Shown here: positions 44,043 through 56,652 of the stretch, one piece after another
Layout of the letters: every line of letters starts with the position of its first letter
How positions within the stretch are numbered: position 1 is the stretch's first letter
Origin: Earliella scabrosa
Lineage: Eukaryota; Basidiomycota; Agaricomycetes; Polyporales; Polyporaceae
Assembly (NCBI GenBank): GCA_022605405.1
Contig: JABYQQ010000023.1
Location: 620,001 to 684,000 of the forward strand
Length of the DNA: 64,000 nt
Direction of reading: 5' to 3'
Made by a program: the position numbers and the translations under genes
The notes under the pieces: generated by a model
The model's input: the letters and a program-made list of their open reading frames with translations, nothing else
What the model was told of the DNA's origin: nothing
Databases searched by the model: none

Positions 44043-45468
44043 CGTCACATGCCGTTGGGTCTATGATCGGAAGTCAGATGGTCGCTACAAAGCACGTCTC
44101 GTAGCTAGGGGATTCACGCAAGTCTATGGGAAGGATTACCACGAAACCTTCTCACCCGTCGCTCGTTTCGAGTCCATCCGTTATCTCTTTGCGCATGCTG
44201 CCCTAGAGGACTGGGACGTCGACGCGATGGATGTAAAGACTGCGTTCCTCAATGGCGACCTTGACGAGGAGGTCTACATGGAACAACCGGAAGGGTGGGT
44301 CGCGAAAGGCAAAGAGGATCACGTTTGTCTGCTTAAGAAGGCCATCTACGGTCTCAAGCAAGCCTCGCGCCAGTGGAATGTCAAAATCCACGACTCGCTC
44401 GTCCAACAGGGATTCGTTCGGACGTACTCTGATGCCGGAGTCTACGTATATCGCCGACAAGGGGGGGATTCAGACCCTGATCATGTCACTATCATTGTCT
44501 TGTATGTCGACGACCTACTTCTCATGGGGAAAAGTCGTGTACAGATTGACAAGGTCAAGAAGGCGCTAGGCAAGCAGTACAAGATGACGGACTTAGGTCC
44601 GGTACAGCGATTCCTTGGTCTACGCATACGTCGAGATCGTCAAGCTAAGACACTCGACATCGACCAGGAAGAGTACATCGAGGCTATTCTGGAGAACCAT
44701 CAGATGGCTAACTGTACGCCTGTGCGCACCCCTCTTCCCTCTGGTGCCGTGCTCGAAGCCGCTCAGACGGAGGCATCGGCAAAACTTCTCAAGCGTTTCC
44801 AGAGCTTGATGGGCAGTCTTCTCTATGCCTGTCTTGGGACGCGACCCGACATCGCGTTTGCCATCAGCCGTCTCGGTAAATACAGCGCTAACCCCTCGGA
44901 AGCACATCTTCACTATCTCCAATACGTGCTTCGCTATCTCCGGGGGACGTCACATTATCGTCTGCGCTATGACGGAGCGTCTAATGCCGGTTTGATCGCG
45001 TTTTCCGATTCAGACTGGGCAGAGGATCGCGATGATAGGCACTCGCAAACTGGCTTCATCTTCAAGATGGCAGGTGGTGCAATCTCATGGGCATCACGAC
45101 GACAGCCAACGATTTCGCTCTCTTCTACTGAAGCGGAGTACAAGGCAGCGTCAGACACCAGCCGTCAGATGATGTGGCTAAGGACGTTTGGAGATGAGTT
45201 AGGGGACGACATGAGTGCGTCTACGCCCATGTGTATGGATAACCATGGCGCGATCTTCCTCTCTGAGAACCCAGCCATCGACAGGCGTACCAAGCACATA
45301 GAGGTCCACTACCATTTTGTGCGCGAGTATCTCGCCAGTGGGAGTATGGACATCTATTACATCGCGAGCAAGGAGAATCTGGCAGATGCGCTAACGAAGA
45401 ATGTCACCTTCTCTGTGGTTGACTACTTCGTACAGCACTCTGGTCTCATTTCTTCCTCCGCATCTTGA
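44043..45468 (+). CDS. Copia polyprotein, 3' part (reverse transcriptase and RNase H)
   Basis: This resumes the copia polyprotein frame after the gypsy insertion with the residues RWVYD, then KARLVARGFTQ, a hallmark of copia RT. The catalytic YVDD motif lies in IIVLYVDDLLLMG at about 44497-44530. The RNase H domain includes FSDSDWAED, SLSSTEAEY and the C-terminal ENLADALTK. The stop is at 45466-45468, 11 bp before the 3' LTR. It no longer has its own start and depends on the separated 5' part. Confidence 0.93.
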
Positions 45469-45479
45469 ACGAGTGGGAG

Positions 45480-46078
45480 TGTTGAACAATGGACTACGAA
45501 CAGTAGACGCGCATTAGGCGCTATGGGCACTGCTTCTTACGATAGATCTTAGGCTGTGCTTCTTTCTTTCCATATTAGGTATACGTTGTACGATACACAT
45601 GGTTACTAGGCTTCTCTTTTGTCCAGTCCATTCCAGTGCGTTCTTCTACGCTCCGGACTCTTCTTAGACTGTTCCAGATCGTCCTTGTGACCATACTTTG
45701 TTCTCCATTTGTCGTTATCTTTGTTCTGTCTGAGTCATCCTTCGTCGCTCCTTACTCATCCTCGACTCACTCTGACTCAGACACATCACATGCCCTCCTT
45801 ACTATCGCTTACTCATGCAGCTCCTTTACGGTATATAAGGAGGACTCTCTGGGACTCGTCTCCTCAGTCTTTCACTCACTGACTGAGGAGTAAGTACTCG
45901 TCTTACCTATGCGTTCATATGCTCTTACTTACAAGTACCTGTGTAGCTTGTCTGTCCGCTCACTTACTAGGTACTTGGCATTATGCTAATATAGTCTTTC
46001 ACTCACTGACTGAGGACTTGTCTGTCCGCTCACTTACTAGTCGCTTGCGACATCGCCTCACAGGTTCTCACTCCATCA
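45480..46078 (+). repeat. Copia 3' LTR
   Basis: This is 599 bp, read as identical to the 5' LTR, with its TATA box at 45832-45838, followed by GGGGC at 46079-46083. Confidence 0.95.
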
Positions 46079-46083
46079 GGGGC

Positions 46084-49000
46084 TGCGACCTGTCCGCCAA
46101 AGGGCAATGTGACACTCAAAGTAAGGGCCCCGCGGATGGGGGCAGGCTGGTACCCGTATGACCAAACTTGCCATAGTATGTTTGTCGGGTCGAATTCACT
46201 TGCGCCGTCAGTCATCGCCATGTCGGAGGAGCGAGCTCGCAGAGCCGTCGTGCTCCGAGATTGGAACCGAACAGTTGTCAGAGGACACGATCACATGACC
46301 GGCGCGCGATGCGCCCCAACGGCTCCACGCACGGCGTGCAGACCCAGATTCCAGGACCCCCGACAGTCGCGTGGAATACCTATGACAGTCAACCCCACCA
46401 CAGAGATTCCTTTGAAATTTCCGGGTGCGCGACTCGAAACCTGTCAGGTCACGTGGGTACTTCCCTTCGGGTGGAATCCCTTTGACATGTCTCTGTCGCG
46501 TCTTGGCGAGCGTGTCAAGGAGCTTTGACAATGCTTTCATGGAGATGATGTCACGTGTTCTGCGACATGTTCATGACATCGACGTGACATGCAACCTTCC
46601 ACGCGACGAGACAGACCAATGAAATTCGTGTGGTCGGCTTGATTGTCGCAGGTATTCCACGCGACTGTCAGGGGTCCTGGAATCTGGGGCTGCACGCCGT
46701 GACGCCGCAGCCGTCCTCTGCTGTCAATCGCGACGTGGGCGAAACGGTCGCCTATAAGAGGCCTGCAACAATTCGACTCGCTCCTGCCCTCATACCACCA
46801 CCATCTCCAACTTCTCTACTGGGCTTGTCACGATCTCTGGCTCTGTTTTGAACGCATCATCCATCGTATCGACCATACTCGCCTCACTCTCAACGCATAT
46901 TGCTTCCCTATCCTCTAAGTTAGTCAACCTGCCCGGCGCCCCAACTCATCTTCAGTAAGTCCACCAACTCTCGGTATATGCATGTATATGCGCTCTATAT
47001 GCGCATGTACTGACTGTATTGTCGTCTCAGCTCCCTCCCCTTCGCTTCCAATCAGTATTTGGCTCCCAGATACGACCAATCGGGTGAGGACCCACGCACT
47101 GCTACTGCCTCTCTGTCACCCAGTGTGCTACTACTTAATATGACAGACGAGGCGACGACCATCATGATGAGGGTAGGCACTACCACGACAAACCTCGGCA
47201 TGGTGGCGGAGGACTCTGCGACAATGATGAGGATCCAGGTACGTCTGCTGCAACCGCAATGGTCGTCCTCTCTGACTCGCTCTCATACCGTGCGCTGACA
47301 TAGCTTACCCTAGAGGGAACACGGTTACGCTCGCGCCCTGTCGTCAGGACGAAGGAGTCTCGGTACGTGCCTATTTATTCGGGTTGGTTCTGCTAGTATT
47401 TCAACGTGCTCATGTTGATGCTCTACCGACTGGATGCCAAGGCGACGAAGAGGCTTCTTTCTGGAACACCAGGCCTTTCCATCCCTCTCACTCTGATGCT
47501 TCTCTCCATCTTGTACTTAGGCGCGTTGTACTTAGGTGCGTTCATGGCACGCGCATCATCCGCTCCGCTCATGGTGACCTCGACGCCCAGAATGTCGAGT
47601 TTTCGATTCAAAGCGAGCAGCGCGCTGCTTGCGCGACTCGGCATGCGGCCAAATTGGATGCGACCGTCAACGCGGAGGAGACTCTCAATCTTACTGCTTG
47701 ACGATGCCTGGCCATCTGCTTGCCACTGCTTACTCTGGTCTGGGACTGCCACTGCACGTCTGTGCGGCCTCGCTGGGCCGCTACTACCTACTCTCATGGT
47801 CCTGCTCATCTTCTTGCTGCCTGCTGCGCCCGTTCTCTCTCACTCGGCTCTAGTCTATCGCTTGTGCGCTCTTGTCCCTATTATTCCTGTAATCCTGTGT
47901 CCTGTATTGCCTCCGTAGATATACCAATATATTCTGTGCTCATCATCCTATATGCGTCATTTGTGCCTCGAGTGCCATGATACTGCCTGCTACTATAGAG
48001 GCGCTCCCTACCCATTGCTCGACAAGCGTCCCGACCCCAACAACCCTTGGCAAGGGCGCATTCGAAAACGAGCGATGCAATCGCGCACGAGAGCCCCGCG
48101 CGCACGCAGCGATTGCAATCGGCTCGCGGGCCGATTGCGCGATTATACTCGAGTGGAAAATGATAAGCAAGGGGGTATGTTGTCAGAAGGAATTGCCAAC
48201 TTGTTGTGCAGACTGCAATTATGTACCTTCTGAGAATCATCAAGTTGTCCTCCAAGCAGATGGTAAATTGGTCAGTACCGAGAATTGTCATTTTGCCGGC
48301 GCCAATATGAGAAACCTGTCCGCCGAGTTATTGGAATCTTGTCCGTCCTACTAAGATCAGCTCACAACGCACTTTCCCTGAGATTTTATAACACAAAAGT
48401 TTTAAAGTATAGTCCTAGATGCTCCCTCACTCAAGTAAAATTGACGAGGAACGGGTAGGTCAGATGAGGATGGAATAAATCGAGTCATGGTGTGGAGGGA
48501 GACTTTCATGGGCGCCAGTGAGGTGGTACGATGAGCAGCTAAACAAGGTAATGCAAAGGTAATGCGGCATAAGCGCCAATAAATGAGGGTAGTTGGCGCT
48601 CGGCCAAAACCAGAGGATTGGGTGGTTTCTGGGGACAACGCAGCATGTAAAAACAATACGGTGTTGTTTCAGAGGGGTGTAGCAAGCTTCATGCAAAATT
48701 TGAAGTGTGTAGGGGCAGTAGAAGCTGAGATATGCAGAAGGGGTACAAGATGGCGATATGGTGGGGTAGGCCCGACAATCCCTGAGACAAGGTTTCGATA
48801 TCGTAAGACAACATACATTTTTGCAAATGATAACACTCGAATGCACGCGCTCGCCCCCAATTGGAAGCGATTGCATCGCTCGCTGGCGCTCGGGGCCGAG
48901 TATGAGCCGTTCGGGCTTTTGCTGATGGCACAGTAGAGACCGCGAGGTAGTCTTGATCCCTCCAGAGCGTTTACCTGGCCTTTGGCACTTCGGGAATCGC

Positions 49001-50519
49001 CGAGACACGTGCTGATATTCGACGCGTCTACACGTCAATACATACAAATAACGCGTTCCTCAACGTCCCCGTCACCCCTCTTGCATCTACTCTCAGATAT
49101 GCCCGCGAGAGCTACATCGTCAATGCTGGAAGGTTCAAGGAAATCCACAATATATTTTATGTTTATTGCCGAGATTCCTTGCTCCCACTGGCAGCCTGTC
49201 TGAGAAATCCGGAGACTAGTACTACTGGCCCAAGTTGGGTCACGGTGTCCAGTTGGCCAGCCACGCATCTCAGATGACCGCTGGGCCAACGCGCGCGCGG
49301 GGCCACCAGTGCGAGCAGGACGCAGGGCCCATTGGCAGTGGGGATGAATCGTCAACTTATCCGGCGGGCAGCCAAGGCTGGGCCGTGGGTGGCACAAGGG
49401 GGTATTGCACCGTTTCGACGCAGGGTACTTACGGCTGATTCTGAGAGCACATAACATGCGTATCGTGCACACTGACTGAACATCCGCCATACAGGTTCAC
49501 ATGCCCTTTCCCGATCTGGCGTCAAGTAAGTACGAGATCAGGATGAGGTCGAACAACACGTCAGGTCATGAGTGTCATCCTGAACGCTGATTGGCGGTGA
49601 GGTCATGTAGGTGACACATACTAATCTCTTATTGGCTGGATCACCACTTAGACGCCTGTGCACCGAGCAAGTGCCAAAGGTCGGGTAACCGACGTGTAGG
49701 GGAGCAGACCATGATAAGAAAAGATCGACTATCATCTTTTCAGCATGGTCGGCAACGGAGACTAACCGCGAGGTAACCGCGTGGCTTGTGCCCGTTGACG
49801 ATTATGGGATTGGACTCGCATTGAAATCGAAGCCGGAGCGCCGTGAGCATGCGGCACCGAATCCGATCGTATCCTGCGGTTCATAGCCGCATGGACTTGC
49901 ATGAAGTGTCTGAGGATCACTCCACAGGTCATGCTGGAGGACATGGCGGTACATTAAACTACTGCTATGTCAAGAAGCACAGCCTCCCGCGTCGACTCTC
50001 TTCCAGTATGGAAATGCGAAGAAAAGAAAAAGAGACATTCGGTGAGGTCTGAAGCCCAGTGAGAATCAACAAAGTCTCTGGCGGTCCCCGTCGATCTCCA
50101 CCTGTCTTGGAGGGTCATGGGAGGACTCGTGTCAGATCGAACGCCGCTCAAGTCCAAATTCGTCGAAGCAAGTTCAAGTACGTTCCAGTCCGTCGTTGAT
50201 TGCTGGGCGCTAAATGGTGTATTTTTGCTGCTTCTCTCCTGCTACATGCATGTCTTCGTAGGCCTGTCCAGACGTCTCCCCTGCTCCTTTCTTGCACGCT
50301 CTCCCACCAGTCTCGTGCCCCGCTGCGGCGCTGCCTCCCGGGCGCTCTCTCGCCCTGCATTCCGCACGCAGCGCGTGCCTAAGTTACATGATGTCATTTA
50401 TGACTTGCGCTCCACCCTTGCCCTCGAGCAATCCTTGTCTCCTACCGCCATCTTCCCTGCTCTCTCTCTCCTCCCGTTATCCCACCCCTCGCTTCTACTG
50501 ACTTGCAATCTGGATAGCC
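46084..50519. other. Unassigned intergenic sequence right of copia
   Basis: No gene is supported. A TATAAG element is at 46753-46758, followed by pyrimidine-rich sequence and an intron-like GTAAGT (about 46955) to TCTCAG (about 47031), so a small plus-strand gene is possible but I could not build a protein. Open frames of 170 and 195 codons at 47406-47918 (+) and 48460-49047 (-) have poor composition and no motif. Clusters of GCGATTGC-type motifs lie near 48.06-48.14 and 48.84-48.90 kb. The stretch 48150-48800 is more AT-rich than its surroundings. Confidence 0.35.
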
Positions 50520-51180
50520 AGGTAAGCCGGGTCCATGGCGAAGGAGAGCGGGTGAGATGGGCACTGAGGTGGGCGGGCAGGGCAAGCGCAGACGGCGGGC
50601 TGGGTAGGAGCATCGGGCGAGAAGGAAAGGTGAGCGGGGCATGGGTGAAGGGGAGCAGGGCGGACCGAGCGGTGCATGGTTTCTAGGTGGGATCGCTTCG
50701 AGTGCGGGTGTGGGAGGATGCGTAGCATGTGCGAGACGGATCTGGAGCGGGAGGGCGAGCGGCAGCAGGGGCATGGGAGGGCGAGCGGGAGGAGTGCAGG
50801 AGGAGTGCGAGCAGGCGCGAGGGCAACCGGGCAGGCGAGAGCGGTGGGCGAGAAGCAGGGTGGGCGAGAGCGGGCGAGCGTGCAGGTGAGCGGGCAACGC
50901 GCGCGTGCGGGTGCGTGGGTGGATGCGCGGGTGCGGTGGGATGGGCAAAGGAGCGAGCGGGTGCGTGCGCGCGAACGGGCGGGAGTGCGAGGGCGAATGC
51001 GCGGGCAACGGGAGCGCGCGGGGTGGGATGGGCGAACGAGCAAGCGTGTGCGTGCGCGAACGGGCGGTGCGTGCGCGAGCGAGCAAGCGGGTGCGTGCGC
51101 GAGCGAGCAAGCGGGTGCGTGCGCGAGCGAGCAAGCGGGTGCGTGCGCGCGAGTGGGCAGTCGGGCGCGCGCGCGTGCGT
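50520..51180. repeat. Strand-asymmetric GC-rich tract with 24-bp minisatellite
   Basis: The plus strand is very G-rich and T-poor over some 650 bp. At 51067-51138 three exact 24-bp units (GTGCGTGCGCGAGCGAGCAAGCGG) follow each other, with a partial fourth to 51150. Frames read as repetitive low-complexity peptides and are not called as genes. Confidence 0.8.
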
Positions 51181-51360
51181 GCCCAGTGTATCCCTACTGT
51201 GTATCACTAGGGACCAATAGAGACAGATAGAGACTTTCAAAGACATGGCGAGACCTGTGGACACCTGCCGAGGCCCGATACGCATAGAGGACTGGACTAA
51301 TCCATGTATTGTTGACTCTACCCTAGCCTGGTTACATGAAGGTACCGCGTGAGAGGCCAG

Positions 51361-51423
51361 GAGACAGATGGAGACCGCCCCCCATCTGTATTTTGGGCCT
51401 TCGTGGAGGTCTCCATCTGTCTC
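51361..51423. repeat. Short perfect inverted repeat
   Basis: The 16-bp arms GAGACAGATGGAGACC (51361-51376) and its complement (51408-51423) are separated by 31 bp. Related GAGAC-type motifs occur at about 51221 and 51458. It could be a hairpin or a remnant of a small transposon end. Confidence 0.6.
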
Positions 51424-52079
51424 GGTCTGTTGGGAGGGGTATGTGCTGTCAGATACCGCCGGAGACCGACGGAGAGCGCCAGAGACTTTGTCGATTCTCA
51501 CTGGGTCTGAAGGTCCTCAGGAATCCGGATGCAAAATGTCAGAGAAGAGCTAAGTCCGCACAACCGGGAAACACGTGAAGCCCATCTCCTCGTCCTTCAC
51601 CGGTGATGAGCGCAATCATCACCCCGTTTCCATCTCGGAGGTGCGAGCAGCCCCGAAGCGTAGTTGTCTCAACGACAAGTACTACAGACGAACACCGGCT
51701 CCTTTTGGGGCTCCTATCCGGACCTAACCCCCATGAGGACTTGTGCCCTGGGCCCTGCAAGGGATCAGGTCGCGTCAGACGATGTCCCAGGCCGTTACAA
51801 GCCGGCTGTGCCAGGAGGAAGACACGCACCAACGGTTCGTAGGAATGGAAGAACTGCATTTGACAGATTCCAGCGCTTCCTGTGAGAACGTGCAGCGAGT
51901 CATAGGGCACTCGTGCAAAGCTGCTGAATAAGAGCGTTCATATCGGAATTGCTCCAGGTCGTGACGGCGTCATAGACTTGCTTCGTACCGGAGCGTGCTT
52001 ACAAGTATGTATCTAAAGCGAGAACGGGCTGACGCCGCCCGTCGAATAAGGAGACGACGGGCAGATTCCGAAGTCAGTA
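51424..52079. other. Unassigned stretch before the Tc1/mariner-like element
   Basis: No motif-bearing frame was found. A frame of 123 codons on the minus strand (51539-51910) has no recognisable domain. Confidence 0.3.
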
Positions 52080-54333
52080 CAGCCATCAGGAAAAGCCTCC
52101 CATGCACATGTCATGACATAACAGCACAATGTTGACAAATGTCGTGAAATTTCATGGAATATTGGTACATATTATGAACACCGAGAATATAGTTGACATA
52201 TATCTGTAGAATATGGCAAATAATAGAAAAATGCCCACGAATCTGAATTATGAAGATCTAATTGCGAGAGCGGATGGAAGGTTGGGCGCAACGCTTGAGG
52301 CGACTCGGGGTCATCCGAGTCCAAATATGGAAGACGAAGCGCCTGGCCTCCTCATCAGTGTATATACGCGTCCTTTGTCCACCTATACATCCGGATCTTT
52401 GGAACATTCTAAAGTGTGGAGTCAGACAACATCAGGAAAAGCCTCCCATGCACATGTCATGACATAACAGCACAATGTTGACAAATGTCGTGAAATTTCA
52501 TGGAATATTGGTACATATTATGAACACCGAGAATATAGTTGACATATATCTGTAGAATATGGCAAATAATAGAAAAATGCCCACGAATCTGAATTATGAA
52601 GATCTAATTGCGAGAGCGGATGGAAGGTTGGGCGCAACGCTTGAGGCGACTCGGGGTCATCCGAGTCCAAATATGGAAGACGAAGCGCCTGGCCTCCTCA
52701 TCAGTGTATATACGCGTCCTTTGTCCACCTATACATCCGGATCTTTGGAACATTCTAAAGTGTGGAGTCAGACAACAAAGAACTAAATGGTTCTATGGTA
52801 AGTAAGTACTTATTGTACTTAGTATGAACAACTAGTGAACGGCTAAGGTATACTGGCGAGCCTGAGCCTGAGAGATCTGTAAGCACAGCACCCGTTAATA
52901 GTATTGCCAGTGTAGTATCGCTCATACGTCAGTACGCTCCTGGGACTCGGAGGACGTACAAGGAGTCGGACGAGGCTGCAGTGCAAACTTGAATTGGCGC
53001 GAAGTCCTTTATTTGTCCCTGTTTACTCCATGCAAGCGATGGGGCCGTTGGCGCTAACAGACACGTCACCGCCTCTTCCCTTCTCCCTTCTCCCTCCTGC
53101 CTGCTCCCTCCTCCCTTCTCTCCCAGTTCAAAGTCTTCCGAAATCCAAACTTCGCACTTCTCGGCGGCGGCGGACTGTACGCACACATCTCCTGCACGCC
53201 CATATGCTCAAGCCCATTCATTACGCGTCGAACGGTCGCTGCAGTGGGTAGTACCGGCTGCATGGTGAGCATACGCACCGGTTTGGCCCATCAGAGGAGG
53301 CGCAAGAGCACACGGGGCAAGATCAAGTGACGGATGGAAGGAACGCATGGTAAGAATGACTTGGCTGCTTCCGCCCTGCTCTATGTTGTCCGACACTTAC
53401 CTAGCCAGCGCTCGTCCACCTACCCCGTCCAAGCCCGCATCCCACTGTCTCCGCTGTCCTCGCCGGCCTCGCCCCACATTCTGCCTGGGTTGTGGCATGT
53501 CTCGTGTCTCGTGCAGCACATCGTCTACTCCGTCCTGCCCTAGCTCACGCCCTGACCTTGCAGACCTTCCATCCTATGGTCGGCAACTCCATCGGTCTAC
53601 ATCGCCTCCTTTGTGGGCATGTTGTATGTTGTACGTCGATGACCGTTGTAAGAATGTTGACGCTATCACTCACAGCCTTCCGAGTTCGTCCCAGCACTGC
53701 GCCCGCAAATCATGGGCAAGCTCATGTCGCTCAAGGTGGGTTATTCTTTGATCATCCTATGTCCGCGTTCCACAAGCTGATGCCCCGTCTGTCTCCACCG
53801 CCGTGATACCACCCCTGTTTCCGTTCATGTACTCCCCCAACATATAGTCGCTGCAAACGTTGTCGCCGCGTTCTGTGGTCACCTCCCTATCCACTGGCCA
53901 CGCCTCAATCTTTTGGATCTAAGGTGTGTATGTATGCGTGAGTGGCTCCGCTGCTCGCGCTCGAGTTTGTGTCCGTCTGATGCGGAGACGTGCATGCGCT
54001 GGAGGGCATGACTGTGCTATAAGGTCGCCTTAGTGTAGTATCTTGTAGTACGCATGTCATTTAGCTCGTGTCAATAGAACCTTCGTTGACTGAACCGAAT
54101 GCATGTGCGTCGTCTATTGTGTGAGAAGGCTATGATATACCCTGTATATACCCTCGCTATAGTCATGAAATTTCACGAATATTTCATGACATTTGCATGG
54201 GGGACCTGCGAACATGCACACATAATCCATCATAGGATATAATGATGAAATGTCATAATATAGTACCACTTTGTCATGATATTTCGTAACATGTTGTGAC
54301 ATTTGCATGGGAGGCTTTCCCTGATGGCGTCTG
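52080..54333. mobile_element. Possible Tc1/mariner-like non-autonomous element
   Basis: The ends are inverted: the left (52080 on) reads CAGCCATCAGGAAAAGCC and then a shared GCCTCCCATGCA. The right end, read on the minus strand from 54333, is CAGACGCCATCAGGGAAAGCC followed by the same. Both ends are flanked by TA (52078-52079 and 54334-54335), and CAG...CTG termini next to TA fit Tc1/mariner. Weaker inverted similarity continues for about 100 bp. No transposase was found; the interior is ordinary sequence. It could instead be two separate related copies in opposite orientation. Confidence 0.4.
52085..52776. repeat. 346-bp perfect tandem duplication
   Basis: Bases 52085-52430 are repeated as 52431-52776 with no difference seen, starting inside the left terminal repeat of the putative element. 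Each copy carries the same 84- or 75-codon frame starting MANNRKMPTN, which I regard as incidental. The identity points to a very recent duplication. Confidence 0.9.
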
Positions 54334-54335
54334 TA

Positions 54336-56577
54336 GACTAGTCAGAAGAGGAGGGGTGACACCTTTCCAGGCTCGGGAACCGTTGCAGTACGCTCAAGGG
54401 TTGCCGAGGGAGAGGGGGTCGACATAGTCGGGTGAGATGAGGACGCTTATGGAAGAAGATGGCTCTGAGTTCGTATGGACCCCGATACTGACTTACACGC
54501 TTACCGATTTGACGTGGTCTAGCCAACTTGCGGGGGACAATACATTCGGAGTGGACTGCGGCTAGAGGGTCTGTGTCTTCTGCCATCGTTCGCAAGCTGT
54601 CCTGTTTCGCCGTATACGAGTGCGTTGCTAGATCAACATCCTTCACCGACAAGTGTGAGCTTCCACCGTTCGCACCACCGGTGGATTATCGCGGTTGCTA
54701 CGGGGTGACGCACCTGCACTATGTCCGATCGCGAGCTTGTCGCGGCAGATGTCAAGGAGAATGGCCCAGACGGTTTTTGGCAAGATATATACCGTGTTCG
54801 CGCTCACTCTTGCACCGCAATATACTTGTTGGGTACATACATAGCTCGATTTCCTCCCCGTCCCCGCCGACTTGAGGGCAGGCGTCGTTGTACTCTCCTA
54901 ACCTCGCAACAACTAGTATGCATCACCGTTCAGCATGCGTACTGATCGCTACTCCAACGTGACAATCAGCGTCAGCACACGCAATGGCATGTCACCCATG
55001 GGGGAACGAAAGATACGGACCTTGCGAGGACGAGGTATTGGAAAAAACCGCAGGCTCCATCATGCTCGCACGCGTGCGATGTTATCCGGCAGGATTGGGC
55101 TTCGGGAGGGCTGCGGCCGATAGACAATATAACCGCGCCATGCTGGAACTCAGTCGCGAACACGGCGCCAACGTGCAAGTAGAAGGCACGCGCACAGCTG
55201 TCCCGCAGTGTTTGGCCGATGGGTGCACCTGTCGCTATCAGGAACAGTACGTGACAGGCAGTTGTAGAGGTCGCACCTGAGGGTTCAGATACCACGATCT
55301 GCGTGAGGGACACGCATCCGGCCACGCCATCTTGCACGGTACTCCCACGTGTGACGTAGACTACACGGGGAACGGTTGGCGCTTTCGGGATCCCGAGATT
55401 TGGATGAGTTGATGTTGATGCTCAGCCAGCGGGGTCTCAGACTATTGCAGAGATGCAGTAGAACACGATGCATTCGAAGTTGGACTTGGCTTGGTGTGCA
55501 TCCGAAAGACCGGCTGGAACTCCTCGTGTTTTCGCACCCATGTAGTGTCCACCTCCATGTATCAAACCAAGAGTGCTGAATGTATTATTGACAGGTAGAA
55601 AAGACTACGGGCTCGCGGAAGACGGACTATCGCACTCGACGCGGATGATCAAGTGAGACGTACCTGAGTCCATTCAGCAGCACCCTACCCCATTGCACAC
55701 ACAGACAGGTGCGCTCCAAGCATCCATATCCTGCAGTGGTAGCATTTCATGGCGCGAGGCTTGAAGCTTGAGGCCTGAAGGAGCGTCGTTGAGGAGGATT
55801 TGGAGGAGCGAGCTCGACGTTGCGTGAGAGGCCTGGAGCAGTGCTGGAAGAGGCAGGACCAAGATCGAGATCGAGGGTCGTCAGACCGCAGGAGAATGCA
55901 GCAGTTTCCGAGGACAAGCCAGAGACAGAGACTCAGAGAGAGCAAAGACGGCATAGGGAAGAGTTCGGGAAGAGCGTTGGACGAGGTTGGACGTGAGACA
56001 TGCGGACCGTACCGGGCCGTTCTGGGCGTCTTGAAGCCGCTTCCCGTCCACCCTGCGTCCGCCTGTCTCCTTGTCCACACAATTTGCGACCCACTCGAAT
56101 ACGACTGTGCTCGGACATGCCGTCAAATTCTTGCTTGCTTGTCACAGTCATCACCGCATCACCGTTAACACGGATTCGCTCGCCAAACTCCACGTCTCCT
56201 CCCGCTCACGAGTCTCTCCGAGCTGCCGCACGCTCTCGATGGGCCAGACAACCTGCTGGCTGTCCCGCCTTCGAATCTCGGACGAACGATCATCAGCACC
56301 ACCCCGTCGAACCCACGGCATGGACTCCGTGGATGGGATTAGAGGGGCACGCACGCAGGTGCTGCGTCCACGTCGCTCGCGGACCATGTCTGTGGAGGTC
56401 CGTCAAGGTGACTCTCATGAATAGGTACGTCGTCGTTCCGGTCTGCGCCCGTGTCAGCACTGACGAGACGACATGCGATGGGTATCGCTTCACCCGTGCA
56501 GAATCAACCTCGATGGGCGTGGTGAAGTCAGAGCATGCGTACGGACATGGGTCGAGCTGTGTTTCAGCGTCAGGTAC
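54336..56577. other. Unassigned intergenic stretch
   Basis: Open frames of 60-190 codons occur on both strands, none with a recognisable domain. A minus-strand frame at 54338-54652 and a plus-strand frame at 54984-55280 are the most protein-like, but no splice structure or second copy supports them. The minus strand near 55.9 kb encodes a hydrophobic stretch (MPSLLSLSLCLWLVLGN) that could be chance. Confidence 0.3.
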
Positions 56578-56652
56578 GTCTCTTCAGCCATCTGCGCCAG
56601 CATCTCGACGAAGAAGTATGCGCGTTTTACTAGCTCGACGCACAAGTCCTGG
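56578..56652 (-). pseudogene. Isolated coding-like exon, unknown minus-strand gene
   Basis: This is a 75-bp minus-strand exon-like segment between an acceptor CACAG and a donor GTACCT, reading QDLCVELVKRAYFFVEMLAQ. The amphipathic helix resembles the N-terminal helices of fungal STAND proteins such as those at 3256-3054 and 21771-21563. The neighbouring exons cannot be joined convincingly. It may be the remnant of another NACHT-type gene. Confidence 0.3.

Larger units (their letters stand above)
22315..46078 (+). mobile_element. Ty1/copia LTR retrotransposon, interrupted by MITE and gypsy insertions
   Basis: Two 599-bp LTRs (22315-22913 and 45480-46078) begin TG and end CA and read as identical. 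They are flanked by a 5-bp target duplication GGGGC (22310-22314 and 46079-46083). Gene order gag, protease, integrase, reverse transcriptase, RNase H is the copia order. Without nested insertions and their extra TSD copies the element would be about 6.4 kb, a usual copia length. It was recently intact, but the 420-bp MITE and the gypsy element now split its single polyprotein frame, so this copy cannot be autonomous. A purine-rich stretch GAGTGGGAG just before 45480 is the likely polypurine tract. Confidence 0.95.

Noticed and set aside
48460..49047. 195-codon minus-strand frame
   Set aside because: The composition is rich in Cys, His, Tyr and Ser without pattern, there is no domain or splice support, and the region is AT-rich intergenic sequence.
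50442..51501. Several 160-270 codon frames in the G-rich tract
   Set aside because: They are open in many frames because the tract is poor in T and A and so lacks stops; products are simple Arg/Ala/Gly or Pro/Ser/His sequences.
52213..52467. Repeated 84- and 75-codon frames beginning MANNRKMPTN
   Set aside because: Present twice only because of the 346-bp tandem duplication; there is no domain and the two frames end differently at the junctions.
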